Positions 1 through 8,264 of a stretch of DNA of 64,000 bases are shown here, one piece after another (within the stretch, counting starts at the first letter, position 1; each line of letters starts with the position of its first letter). The notes below the pieces were generated by a model. That model was not told where the DNA came from. It saw only the letters and a program-made list of their open reading frames with translations, and ran no database searches. A program made the position numbers and the translations under genes. Source of the stretch: Bradyrhizobium japonicum USDA 6 (GTDB taxonomy: Bacteria > Pseudomonadota > Alphaproteobacteria > Rhizobiales > Xanthobacteraceae); NCBI RefSeq assembly GCF_000284375.1, contig NC_017249.1, positions 2,148,001-2,212,000 of the forward strand, written 5' to 3'.

Positions 1-553
1 GATCGGCCTCCGGACGACTCACCTCCTGGTCTTTCGCAAATGTGGTGTTCTTGTCGGGCCCAAGCCTGATGGTATCGGTGAAATCCCGGATCGCCTCGTC
101 CAACCTGTCCTCAGACATATAAATCTGCCCGCGAATGAACCGGCTTGCGGCACCTGAGGGATCAAGATTGATGGCCTCGGTGAGAGAAGCGATTGCGCGT
201 GTGGTGTCGCCCTTTTTGGCCAAGGTCAGTCCCAGCTCGTGATGGGCGTAGTTGTTCTTCGGGTTGAGCCTGACCGCCTCGGTGAAGTCGGCTTGAGCGG
301 CATCCATGTTGCCGAGTGCAAAATTTCCGAAGCCACGCTTGAGCAGCGCCATGGATCTTGCACCAGCAGGCAATCTGGCGTCCTGGGAGAGGCTGCTGCA
401 CGCTGCCATCATGCGCGGGACATCGGTGCTGTCCTGACAATCGTTCAGGTCTTGTGGGGTGGCCGCAAACGCGCTTACCGCCGAGACGACGATGGAGACG
501 ATCAAAGCTGCCCTGCAGCGGATGCGCAGGCCCTGATTTGACATTGCAGACAT
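1..553 (-). CDS. Exported TPR-repeat protein (3' part outside window)
   Basis: This is the N-terminal part of a tetratricopeptide-repeat protein read leftward; its end lies beyond base 1. A hydrophobic signal peptide (charged RIRCR then a run ending SAFAATP) is followed by TPR units visible as repeated helix pairs, for example ALGNMDAAQADFTEAVRLNP and RLDEAIRDFTDTIRLGP. TPRs mediate protein-protein contact, so a periplasmic scaffold or adaptor role is likely, but no partner is visible. Two in-frame ATG codons exist (553 and 544); I chose 553 because a GGGGG stretch sits about five bases before it. It is divergent from the amidohydrolase at 829, leaving about 275 bases with no recognised site. 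Confidence 0.8.
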   Translation of the reverse strand, partial: MSAMSNQGLRIRCRAALIVSIVVSAVSAFAATPQDLNDCQDSTDVPRMMAACSSLSQDARLPAGARSMALLKRGFGNFALGNMDAAQADFTEAVRLNPKNNYAHHELGLTLAKKGDTTRAIASLTEAINLDPSGAASRFIRGQIYMSEDRLDEAIRDFTDTIRLGPDKNTTFAKDQEVSRPEAD

Positions 554-828
554 TTCGCCCCCTTGCACGACACACTTGGCCGATGATCCCGACGCAGGAA
601 GCGCGACCGGCCGCGACGGCAACCTTATAGCGATCTTTTCCATCGTTCTACCGGAAGCTTTTTGGGCCGTTGCCCGTCGGACAAGACATGCCGCGAGGTC
701 GCGAGCGCATGCAGCATCGGCATCAGTGGCGGTAGTCGTTCTCCCCAAAATCTGCACTATGCGCTCCGCGCCTCCGAAGCTGCTGCCGGGCCTTTGGAGG
801 TTTTGGCAATAGCATGCGGAGTGACGAC

Positions 829-2319
829 ATGAGCGGCTTGTTGATTTCTGGCGGACGGGTGGTGGATCCCGCGAGCGGAATGGACGCCATCGGCGATGTG
901 GCGGTGGTGGACGGCAAGATCGCCGCGGTCGGCACGGGCCTCGGCGGCGCCGAGCGGGTGATCGATGCGACCGGGCTCGTGGTCGCGCCGGGCTTCATCG
1001 ATCTGCACGCGCATGGCCAGTCGATCCCGGCCGATCGCATGCAGGCGTTCGACGGCGTGACGACGACGCTCGATCTCGAGGCCGGCGTGCTGCCGGTCGC
1101 CTCTTGGTATGAGCGCCAGGCGCGGAAGGGACGCGTGCTGAACTACGGCGCCGCCACCAACTGGGCCTTTGCGCGCATCGGCGCGATGACCGGCTCGAAT
1201 GCGGAGAGCTCGCTGGAGGCGTTCGGCAACGCCATGCGCGATCGCCGCTGGATGGACAACGTGGCGAGCGATGCGGAGGTCGCCGGCATCCTCGAACGTC
1301 TTTCGCGCGGCCTCAACGAGGGCGGCATCGGCATCGGCATCCTGAACGCCTATGCGCCAGGCGCCGGTGTGCAGGAGTTGACGGCGGTCTGCCAGCTCGC
1401 GGCCAGGCAGGACGTGCCGACCTTCACGCACGTCGCCTACATGTCGCGCGTCGACCCCGAAAGTGCGGCGGAAGCCTATATCCGCCTGATCGGCTATGCC
1501 GGCGCCACCGGCGCGCACATGCACATCTGCCATTTCAACTCGTCGAGCAAGACCGACATCGAGCGCTGCCGCGTGCTGGTCGAAAAGGCGCAGGCGCAGG
1601 GCCTCCCGATCACGGTCGAAGCCTATCCCTACGGCACAGGCTCGACCGTGCTGGCCGCGGCCTTCTTCAGTGATCCCCAGTTCGTCGAGCGCAACGGCAC
1701 CGGCTACGATTCGGTGCAGCGCGTGACCGACGGTCACCGCTTCCGCGATCGCGAGGAACTGCTGAAGGCGCAGGCCGAAGAACCGTCCTCGCTGGTGCTC
1801 TGGCACATCCTCGATACCGACAACAACGCGCATCATCGCGATCTGCTCGATATGTCGGTGCTGTATCCCGGCGGCGCGATCGCGTCCGATGCGATGCCGT
1901 GGACGACGTCGGACGGCAAGACCTACACCGGCGATGCCTGGCCGCTGCCGGACGATGCCACCTCGCATCCGCGCTCGGCCGGCTGCTTCACGAAATTCAT
2001 CCGCGAATGGGTGCGCGAGCGCAAGGCCGTGTCGCTGCTGGAGGGCGTGCGCAAATGCGCGCTGATCCCGGCGGAGATCCTGTCGCAGAGCACGCCGGCG
2101 ATGCGCGCCAAGGGCCGGCTCGCAAAGGACGCCGATGCCGATATCGTCGTGTTCGACTACGAGAAGCTCTCGGACCGCGCGACCTTCACGGCGATGAACC
2201 GTCCCTCCGAGGGCGTGCGGCATCTCGTGGTCAGCGGCCAGCCGCTGATCAGCGATGGCGTGCTGGACGTGGCGGCCCGGCCCGGCCGGCCCGTGCGCCG
2301 CCCCGTCGTCGAGGGCTGA
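829..2319 (+). CDS. Amidohydrolase, N-acyl-D-amino-acid deacylase type
   Basis: A metal-dependent amidohydrolase of about 496 residues, of the D-aminoacylase/dihydroorotase-like group. The N-terminal beta-sandwich half (LLISGGRVVDPASG, VDGKIAAVG) leads into the metal-binding DLHAHG motif, with further conserved His-rich segments (THVAYMSR, HICHFNSSS) and a C-terminal VRHLVVSGQ segment that closes the small domain. It probably hydrolyses an N-acyl or other amide substrate; the substrate cannot be told from sequence. ATG 829 is preferred over ATG 814 because GGAG lies seven bases upstream of 829. The COG0523 GTPase starts four bases after the stop, suggesting one transcript and perhaps metal delivery to this enzyme. 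Confidence 0.85.
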   Translation: MSGLLISGGRVVDPASGMDAIGDVAVVDGKIAAVGTGLGGAERVIDATGLVVAPGFIDLHAHGQSIPADRMQAFDGVTTTLDLEAGVLPVASWYERQARKGRVLNYGAATNWAFARIGAMTGSNAESSLEAFGNAMRDRRWMDNVASDAEVAGILERLSRGLNEGGIGIGILNAYAPGAGVQELTAVCQLAARQDVPTFTHVAYMSRVDPESAAEAYIRLIGYAGATGAHMHICHFNSSSKTDIERCRVLVEKAQAQGLPITVEAYPYGTGSTVLAAAFFSDPQFVERNGTGYDSVQRVTDGHRFRDREELLKAQAEEPSSLVLWHILDTDNNAHHRDLLDMSVLYPGGAIASDAMPWTTSDGKTYTGDAWPLPDDATSHPRSAGCFTKFIREWVRERKAVSLLEGVRKCALIPAEILSQSTPAMRAKGRLAKDADADIVVFDYEKLSDRATFTAMNRPSEGVRHLVVSGQPLISDGVLDVAARPGRPVRRPVVEG

Positions 2320-2323
2320 TCCC

Positions 2324-3253
2324 ATGCCGGTCCCCATTCTCCTGGTCACGGGCTTTCTGGGGGCGGGCAAGACGACGGTCGTGAACCATCTGCTGGCGAA
2401 TGCGGAGGGACGGCGGATCGCGGCAATCGTCAACGATTTCGGCGCGATCAACATCGACGCGGAGTTGATCGCGGGTGCGAGCGACGGCGTGGTCAGCCTC
2501 GCCAATGGCTGCATCTGCTGCTCGCTCGAAGGCGATCTCCTGCGCACGCTCTCGACGCTGCTTCGGCGCGATCCGAAGCCCGAATATATCGTCATCGAGA
2601 CCAGCGGCGTCGCCGATCCCGCCGACATCGTCCGCAACCTGATGGACCCCGTGATCCTGCGCGAGGCGCCGCTCGAGACGGTGCTCTGCGTGATGGATGC
2701 GGCGACGCTACCGGCGGCCCTGGACGATGCGCTCCATCGTTCGCAATTGCGCGTTGCCGATATCGTGGCGCTGAGCAAGCTCGATCTGGCGGACGAGAGC
2801 GCAGGCGCCCGCATGCGCGAAGCCATCCGCGCGCAGCGCGTCCCCGCCGTGGTGGTCGATGCCAGACACGGCGCGATTCCGTCCGCGCTGCTGTTTCCCG
2901 CGGCTGTCGATCGTGCGCCCGCGCCGCGCGACCCTGGACCACGGCGGCCTTCCGAGGAGCGCTTCGAGACGCTGAGCTGGACCTCGGATCAGCCGCTGTC
3001 GCTGCCGCGCCTGCAACAGGCGATCGGCCGTCTTGCGCCAAAGCTTGCCCGCGCAAAAGGCCTGTTCGAGACCGTCGAGCAACCCGGGCGCCAGATGGTG
3101 TTTCAGTTCGCCGCCGGCCGCGCGACGCTCGCGCCGGGTGATGCACCGGCGGAAGGCGTGCCGCGATCGCGGGTCGTCTTCATCGCCGAGCTCGGCGTGC
3201 TCTCGAAGGCCGAGCTCGACGGGATCATGGCGGCGTGTGTTGCCTACGGGTAG
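2324..3253 (+). CDS. CobW/COG0523-family GTPase, putative metal chaperone
   Basis: A 309-residue P-loop GTPase of the COG0523 (CobW, ZNG1, YeiR/YjiA) family. The Walker A motif GFLGAGKTT is at residues 10-18, the family metal-binding CxCC motif (NGCICC) at residues 61-66, and the C-terminal part (ETLSWTSDQPLSL onward) is a CobW_C domain. Family members insert zinc, cobalt or other metals into client proteins using GTP hydrolysis. It starts four bases after the amidohydrolase stop, so that metalloenzyme is a reasonable client, but this is inference. No Zur-type box was recognised upstream. Confidence 0.88.
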   Translation: MPVPILLVTGFLGAGKTTVVNHLLANAEGRRIAAIVNDFGAINIDAELIAGASDGVVSLANGCICCSLEGDLLRTLSTLLRRDPKPEYIVIETSGVADPADIVRNLMDPVILREAPLETVLCVMDAATLPAALDDALHRSQLRVADIVALSKLDLADESAGARMREAIRAQRVPAVVVDARHGAIPSALLFPAAVDRAPAPRDPGPRRPSEERFETLSWTSDQPLSLPRLQQAIGRLAPKLARAKGLFETVEQPGRQMVFQFAAGRATLAPGDAPAEGVPRSRVVFIAELGVLSKAELDGIMAACVAYG

Positions 3254-3301
3254 CGTGGTCTGCAGCGCGCATAGGCGCACCCGATCAAATCAGGCGGCGC
3301 G

Positions 3302-3697
3302 TCAATCCTCCACCTGCAGTCCATCCCCATGCACATACCACTCCGCGCGCGACGTCCAATGCGCATGCCGGTCCGGTGTCATCCCCAGCGGCCCGTCGAA
3401 TGCGCCGGCATGGATGATCGCCTCGCGCCCGCTGCGTGTGAGGTGTGGCATCGGGCTGCCGCAAATCTTGCAGAACGCGGTCGCAAAGCTTCGCGCGTTG
3501 GGCAGGTCGAAGCGCACGACGGATGCTTCACCGCGCAACCATCGCAGCGCTCCTGCCTTCACGATCACCTCGCAGGCATGGGCGGTCCCGGTCGCCTTGC
3601 GGCAGCGCGAGCAATGGCAGTTGAGGAAGCGATCGAACGGACCCTCGACCTCGAACGCGACCTCGCCGCACAGGCAGCTTCCCTGGAATGCGGCCAT
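3302..3697 (-). CDS. GFA-family zinc-binding protein
   Basis: A protein of about 131 residues of the GFA (glutathione-dependent formaldehyde-activating enzyme-like, CENP-V/GFA) family. The zinc ligands are clear: CLCGEV near the start, CHCSRCRK around residues 28-35 and CKICGSPMPH in the second half. Many members are simply zinc folds of unknown role, so a formaldehyde function should not be assumed. I placed the start at ATG 3697 rather than 3709 because GGAG lies six bases before 3697. It is convergent with the cobW-like gene. Confidence 0.85.
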   Translation of the reverse strand: MAAFQGSCLCGEVAFEVEGPFDRFLNCHCSRCRKATGTAHACEVIVKAGALRWLRGEASVVRFDLPNARSFATAFCKICGSPMPHLTRSGREAIIHAGAFDGPLGMTPDRHAHWTSRAEWYVHGDGLQVED

Positions 3698-3818
3698 CTC
3701 ACTCTCCATCCGGCTCGGCCGGCTTCGCGATCGCTTCCTTCAGCGGAGGTTTGCTCCGGACTCCATCAGGCCCGACGGGCCGGGAATTCTCAAGAGGATA
3801 TCTGCAGGTCTGGCAGGG

Positions 3819-4196
3819 TCAGGCAAATTGCGCGATGCCGTTTCCGACGGACCAGTTCTCCGCGGGGGCATCGAGCACGTTGACGAACACGTCCTCGGAG
3901 CGGATGCCCGGGCTTTCGCCGAGCAGCTCCGCGATCCGGCGGTACAGCGCCTTTTTCTGCTCCGGAGTGCGCGATGCGAACACGGTGATCTGGATCAGCA
4001 CGGCGTCGTCGCTACGTTTGACGCCATAGGCATTGCCGCAGCGGAAGTTCGAGGCGTCATGCTCGCTGATGGTCATGAACTCGTCGCCCTCGGGCACGTT
4101 CAGCGCCTCGCGCATGGCGCGGTACAAACCATCGAGGATCGCCTGCCGGTAGGCTTCCGGTTTGCCGGCGCGCATCGAGATGTGGAGGAGAGGCAT
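3819..4196 (-). CDS. Tautomerase-superfamily protein
   Basis: A 125-residue member of the 4-oxalocrotonate tautomerase/MIF superfamily. The start at 4196 gives MPLLHISMRAGK, placing the catalytic amino-terminal proline directly after the initiator Met as the family requires; a longer frame reaches 4265 but would bury this proline. Length and the segment QITVFASRTPEQKKAL match the single-chain tautomerase_2-like group. Substrate unknown. The gene is divergent from a TetR regulator at 4368, with two TTGACA-type inverted repeats between them, so it is probably the target of that regulator. Confidence 0.85.
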   Translation of the reverse strand: MPLLHISMRAGKPEAYRQAILDGLYRAMREALNVPEGDEFMTISEHDASNFRCGNAYGVKRSDDAVLIQITVFASRTPEQKKALYRRIAELLGESPGIRSEDVFVNVLDAPAENWSVGNGIAQFA

Positions 4197-4297
4197 GGGC
4201 GGGTCCCTTTTGGCATGCGGGCCCGATCGGCCAGGGCGCACGCAAGCGCCAGCCGTCGGGCCCATTGACGGAACGGGCTATCAATCCCAATTAGTTT

Positions 4298-4312
4298 TTG
4301 ACACGATGTCGA
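4298..4312. promoter_or_regulatory. Putative TetR operator, distal copy
   Basis: TTGACACGATGTCGA is an inverted repeat with half-sites TTGACA and TGTCGA around CGA. It matches the site at 4325-4339 in 13 of 15 positions, and the centres are 27 bases apart. It lies between the divergent tautomerase and TetR genes, where an autoregulatory TetR protein would bind. TTGACA could also be part of a -35 element; no well-spaced -10 was recognised. Confidence 0.6.
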
Positions 4313-4324
4313 GAAAACACATTC

Positions 4325-4339
4325 TTGACATCATGTCAA
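4325..4339. promoter_or_regulatory. Putative TetR operator, proximal copy
   Basis: TTGACATCATGTCAA is an inverted repeat with perfect six-base arms (TTGACA and TGTCAA) around a three-base centre. It ends 28 bases before the TTG start of the TetR gene, a position where binding would block transcription. It is the second copy of the pattern at 4298-4312, so a pair of dimers may bind. Confidence 0.65.
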
Positions 4340-4367
4340 ATATATTTGCCATGCGGAGGAGCAGGAT

Positions 4368-4967
4368 TTGAGGCCGCGCGAGTTCGACCACGACGACGTC
4401 CTGCGCATCGCGTTCGACCAGTTCTGGCGCAGAGGCGTGCGCGGCACGTCGCTGTCGGACATCGCGCGCGATGCCGGTGTCCAGCGCGGCAGCCTCTACA
4501 ATGCCTTCGGCAGCAAGGAGGCACTGTTTCTCCAGGCCTATGAGCGTTATGCGGGCGACTATCTCCTCGCCCTGCAAAAGGCGCTCGGCGCGGGCTCATT
4601 GCGAAGACGCCTCACCGCGTTCTTCGAGCTGACCATCACCAACTTCCGCTCGGGCTCGCCGCCGCGGGGATGTCCGACCACGCGCGGATTGATGGAGCTC
4701 GGCGCGGCCGAGGGGGAGGGCTTGGACGAAGACGCGCGTCAGGCTTTTGCGGGCCTCATCTCGCGCATCACCATGCTGGTTCAAGAGGCGCTGGCGGCGG
4801 GCGCAGAGCGCGGCGAGTTCAATGGCAATCCTGCGGCCGCCGCGCTGCACATCATCACGGTGACGCGCGGCCTTGGCGTGCTCGAACGTGCATTCGGCGA
4901 CGAGCCGCAGCTGCGCAAGATCGCGGCTCACACCATCGATCTCGTGCTCGGCAAGAAGGGCGGTTAG
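4368..4967 (+). CDS. TetR/AcrR-family transcriptional regulator
   Basis: A 199-residue TetR-family repressor. The N-terminal helix-turn-helix is clear (TSLSDIARDAGVQRGSLYNAFGSKEALF, about residues 26-53), followed by an all-helical ligand domain including the segment SPPRGCPTTRGLMELG typical of the YxaF/AcuR-like group. The start is TTG at 4368, supported by a strong GGAGGA seven bases upstream. It is divergent from the tautomerase and is preceded by two TTGACA-N3-TGTCAA-like palindromes, so it likely represses itself and the tautomerase until an unknown small ligand binds. Confidence 0.92.
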   Translation: MRPREFDHDDVLRIAFDQFWRRGVRGTSLSDIARDAGVQRGSLYNAFGSKEALFLQAYERYAGDYLLALQKALGAGSLRRRLTAFFELTITNFRSGSPPRGCPTTRGLMELGAAEGEGLDEDARQAFAGLISRITMLVQEALAAGAERGEFNGNPAAAALHIITVTRGLGVLERAFGDEPQLRKIAAHTIDLVLGKKGG

Positions 4968-5108
4968 GTCAGTCCGCAAAACGACGACCCCAGCGGTGGT
5001 GATCCCTGGGGCCGTCTGGAGGTTTTATGGAGGGCATCGAGCACTGCGCTCCATGGCGATGTTGATAGCGCAAGGTCGCTTGAGATGCGACTAGAACCCA
5101 TCAAAGCG

Positions 5109-5582
5109 TCAGCACAAGGCAAGCGCGTTGACGGCCCGCGTTGTCGCGATCTCGTTCTCGTTCCCGACGAACTGGCAAACGATGGATTCGAGTTCGCCCG
5201 GCTGGTTGCGGCGCGCGACCGCCAGCAGTCGCATCAATTCCGCCTCGTCCTGCGACAGGCGCCGGCACGAGGGCGGCATGAAGCACAGTTCGCACGGCCG
5301 GCCGCTGCGCAGGATCCTGACGAGCGCAGCTGCGCGCGCCACCAGCAGCGGACTGTCGGCGATGCCCGGCGCCTCGTCGGCGAAGCGATAGGCCGCTTCC
5401 CAGCAATCAGAGGCGCCGGTCGCATAGGCCGCTCCGATGAATCGGAGCAGCGACAGCGCGACGCGGGAAAATTCATCGTAGCTCTCGACGCATGGACGCG
5501 CCGCAAGCGCGGCCTGGAGCGGACAGAGCCGCGGCTGGCCAGCTTTCTCGACTGGCGCAGAACCGCACGTATCGTGGAGCAT
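5109..5582 (-). CDS. Conserved-looking hypothetical protein with CxxC motif
   Basis: A 157-residue protein I do not recognise. It is helical with a C-x2-C-x5-C cluster (CELCFMPPSC) followed by LSQDEAELMRLLAVARR. The upstream gene at 5594-6094 has a similar layout: a CPTC cluster, then a Ser-x-x-Glu helix with LRAIAAAQQ. The two may therefore be diverged tandem duplicates. Spacing between them is 11 bases, so they are probably co-transcribed. The cysteines could bind a metal. No signal peptide or membrane segment is seen. Confidence 0.65.
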   Translation of the reverse strand: MLHDTCGSAPVEKAGQPRLCPLQAALAARPCVESYDEFSRVALSLLRFIGAAYATGASDCWEAAYRFADEAPGIADSPLLVARAAALVRILRSGRPCELCFMPPSCRRLSQDEAELMRLLAVARRNQPGELESIVCQFVGNENEIATTRAVNALALC

Positions 5583-5593
5583 GAACGATCCCG

Positions 5594-6094
5594 TCAGTGC
5601 AGCGTGGGACTTCCGACCAGCCAGCTCTTCATCGCCATCGTCCGATCATGGTCGAAAGAGCGAACGTGTCGGTCGGGCAGGATGAGGCCAGCCATGCGGA
5701 AGATCGTTGCAAGCCCCCGCACGGGCGCGAGAGCCCAATCGGCACCGACCGGCGGCAACCAGCTCTCGAACTGCTCGCGCGCGACGTCGATGCGTTCCTG
5801 CTGTGCCGCGGCGATCGCCCGCAAGATTCCGTGCTCGCTGTCGGACATCTTCGGACAGGTCGGGCAATGAACTTCGATGGCCGTATGCGCCGTGCACGCG
5901 AAGATCTCGATGATGGATTCCAGTGAGGGCACGGCGTCGCCGACGCGAAAGTGATCGTACACTTGCTGGATATCGGCCGCGGTCGGAACGGCGCTTCCGC
6001 TGCGTGCCTTGGCCCGAAATCCCCAGATGAAGAGCCGCTCGGCCGCGCACAGCGCGGGAAGGTCGAGCGAGTTGCCATATGTCGATTGATGCAT
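5594..6094 (-). CDS. Hypothetical protein with CPTC motif
   Basis: A 166-residue protein of unknown function and first gene of a two-gene leftward unit. A helical N-terminal half (AAERLFIWGFRAKA) is followed by the cluster VHCPTCPKMSDSEHGILRA and a further helix. The layout resembles that of the downstream neighbour, suggesting an old duplication. A related trait in both is an LR/RL-x-x-A-x-A helix right after the cysteine cluster. About 295 bases separate its start from the chemoreceptor start at 6390; I see no gene there. Confidence 0.65.
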   Translation of the reverse strand: MHQSTYGNSLDLPALCAAERLFIWGFRAKARSGSAVPTAADIQQVYDHFRVGDAVPSLESIIEIFACTAHTAIEVHCPTCPKMSDSEHGILRAIAAAQQERIDVAREQFESWLPPVGADWALAPVRGLATIFRMAGLILPDRHVRSFDHDRTMAMKSWLVGSPTLH

Positions 6095-6389
6095 TGAGCC
6101 TCTGGCCTTCCATGCAGCTCACGCCACAGCTGGCGCTGATGATCTGCCCCGATCGTTCCGCCAGAGCCGACCGCAAGTCAACGCTCGGAGCGCCGATATC
6201 GAGGTCTTCTAGATCTAAAGAGCCGGGATCCCGGATGCAGCCAAGCCCCGCCAGCCTGCAAGGCCGCGCAGTATGCCGGCGGCCGCCGACGCAATTTCGT
6301 GGAGGTTTGGGGAACCCGAATGCTTAAAGCTTCGCTAAGGGGTGCGGGATAAACTGGCAAATCAGCCCTTCCAATTCTTGCGAGCACCG

Positions 6390-8072
6390 ATGTTTTTCTC
6401 CCGCATCAGTTTCAAGCTGGTCCTGATTGTCGGCATCAGCCTTCTCGGCATGATCGCTCTGGCGCCGATCGCGCTCTCCACCCTGCGCGCGCAGATGATC
6501 GCCGACCGCCAGGCCAAGACGCAGCACATGGTCGATGTCGGCTACGGCATCCTGGCGCACTATCAGAAGCTCGAGAGCGAGGGGAAGCTGCCGCGCGAGC
6601 AGGCGCAGGCCGCCGCGATCGCAACGATCAAGAACCTGCGTTATGACAAGGTCGAGTATTTCTGGATCAACGACATGGCCCCCAAGATGGTCATGCACCC
6701 GATCAAGCCCGAGCTCGACGGCAAGGATCTCTCCGGCATGAAGGACCCTGCCGGCAACGCGCTGTTCATGGGCTTCGTTGACGTCGTCAACAAGCAGGGC
6801 GCCGGCTTCTACGGCTATCTCTGGCCGAAGCCGGGCTTCGAGCAGCCGGTCGGAAAAATCTCCTATGTGAAGGGCTTTGCGCCCTGGGGATGGATCATCG
6901 GCACCGGCATTTATCTCGACGACGTCGACGCCGCTTTCCGCCAGAACGCGACGACATTCGCCTACATTTGTCTGGCCGTCCTGGTCCTGGTGTTGGCCTG
7001 CTCCTTCGTAATCGGCCGCAGCGTGACCGGGCCGCTCGCGAACATCACCGCGCTGACCGAGCGGCTCGCCGCCGGCGACAGCGCGTTCGAGGTGCCCTAC
7101 ACCGGCCGCAGCGACGAGGTCGGCGGGCTCGCCAAGGCGCTTGCCGTGTTCAAGGACAATGCGTCGGCGGTGAGCCGCATGCATGCCGAGCAGCAGGAGA
7201 CGAAGCAGAGGGCCGACGACGAGAAACGCAAGACGATGGCCGATCTCGCCGGTAGGTTCGAGGCGAGCGTTCAGGCCGTCGTCCGCGACGTCTTCACCGA
7301 GGCGCGCGCGATGCAACAGGCCGCGCAAGGCATGTCGGAGACCGCGAACAAGGCGACCGACCGCGCAAGCTTCGTCGCGACCGCCTGCCAGCAAGCGTCG
7401 AGCAACGTGCAGACGGTGGCGTCCGCCGCCGGCCAGCTGTCATCCTCGATCACCGAGATCAGCCAGCGTGTGGCGCAGGCTGCAAGCGTGGCCGACAAGG
7501 CGGCTGCCGACGGTCAGCGCACCAACGACACCGTGCAGGGGCTGGCCGCCGCCGCGCACAAGATCGGCGAGGTCATCGACCTCATCAACCAGATCGCCTC
7601 GCAGACCAACCTGCTCGCGCTCAACGCCACCATCGAGGCGGCGCGCGCCGGCGAGGCCGGCAAGGGGTTTGCCGTGGTCGCGAGCGAGGTGAAATCGCTG
7701 GCGAGCCAGACCGCGAAGGCGACGGACGAGATCGGCGCGCAGATCGCCGCGATCCAGGCCGAGACCAACCAGGTCGTCGGCAACATCGAGAGCATCCGCA
7801 AGACCATCATGGAGGTCAACGAGATCTCCTCGTCGATCGCGGCCGCGGTCGAGGAGCAGGGCGCCGCGACGCAGGCGATCGCCCACAGCGTGCAGGAGGC
7901 GGCGTCCGGCACCGACCAGGTCTCGCAGAACATCTCCGGCGTCACCGACGCCACGGCGGAAACGGGCCAGGCCGCGGGCCTCGTGCTGCAATCGAGCGGC
8001 CGGCTGTCGCAGAAGCTGCAATCGCTGGAGAACGAGGTCAGCACCTTCGTTGCGGGCGTGCGGGCCGCCTGA
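6390..8072 (+). CDS. Methyl-accepting chemotaxis protein with single Cache domain
   Basis: A 560-residue transmembrane chemoreceptor. Residues 9-30 form the first membrane helix ([20 protein letters not shown]). A periplasmic sCache_2 domain follows, with the typical [16 protein letters not shown] and [13 protein letters not shown] segments. A second membrane helix lies near residues 190-212, then HAMP, a coiled-coil region and the MCP signalling tip ([19 protein letters not shown]). sCache domains of this type often sense small carboxylates, but the ligand here is unknown. I chose ATG 6390 because it begins directly before the membrane helix; an upstream GTG at 6342 is in frame. Confidence 0.9.
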   Translation: MFFSRISFKLVLIVGISLLGMIALAPIALSTLRAQMIADRQAKTQHMVDVGYGILAHYQKLESEGKLPREQAQAAAIATIKNLRYDKVEYFWINDMAPKMVMHPIKPELDGKDLSGMKDPAGNALFMGFVDVVNKQGAGFYGYLWPKPGFEQPVGKISYVKGFAPWGWIIGTGIYLDDVDAAFRQNATTFAYICLAVLVLVLACSFVIGRSVTGPLANITALTERLAAGDSAFEVPYTGRSDEVGGLAKALAVFKDNASAVSRMHAEQQETKQRADDEKRKTMADLAGRFEASVQAVVRDVFTEARAMQQAAQGMSETANKATDRASFVATACQQASSNVQTVASAAGQLSSSITEISQRVAQAASVADKAAADGQRTNDTVQGLAAAAHKIGEVIDLINQIASQTNLLALNATIEAARAGEAGKGFAVVASEVKSLASQTAKATDEIGAQIAAIQAETNQVVGNIESIRKTIMEVNEISSSIAAAVEEQGAATQAIAHSVQEAASGTDQVSQNISGVTDATAETGQAAGLVLQSSGRLSQKLQSLENEVSTFVAGVRAA

Positions 8073-8264
8073 CATCGCGCTCATACTGTCTGCCGTGGCG
8101 CGGATTATTCGTCTCATCGCGGCGCGCGCGGACAACTGATATTCCGGCCGACGGGAGCGGTCATCGCATCCGCTTCCTCGCCCTTGACGATCGCGGTTAA
8201 AGTGCCGAAGCAGGACCATCGAACCTGCCGATCCGCGCTTCGCTCGCGGGCATGGAGACGCCGC

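Noticed and set aside
4986..5013. CCCCAG and CTGGGG inverted repeat after the TetR gene as a terminator
   Set aside because: The six-base stem has a long loop and no T-run follows it, so it was not called.
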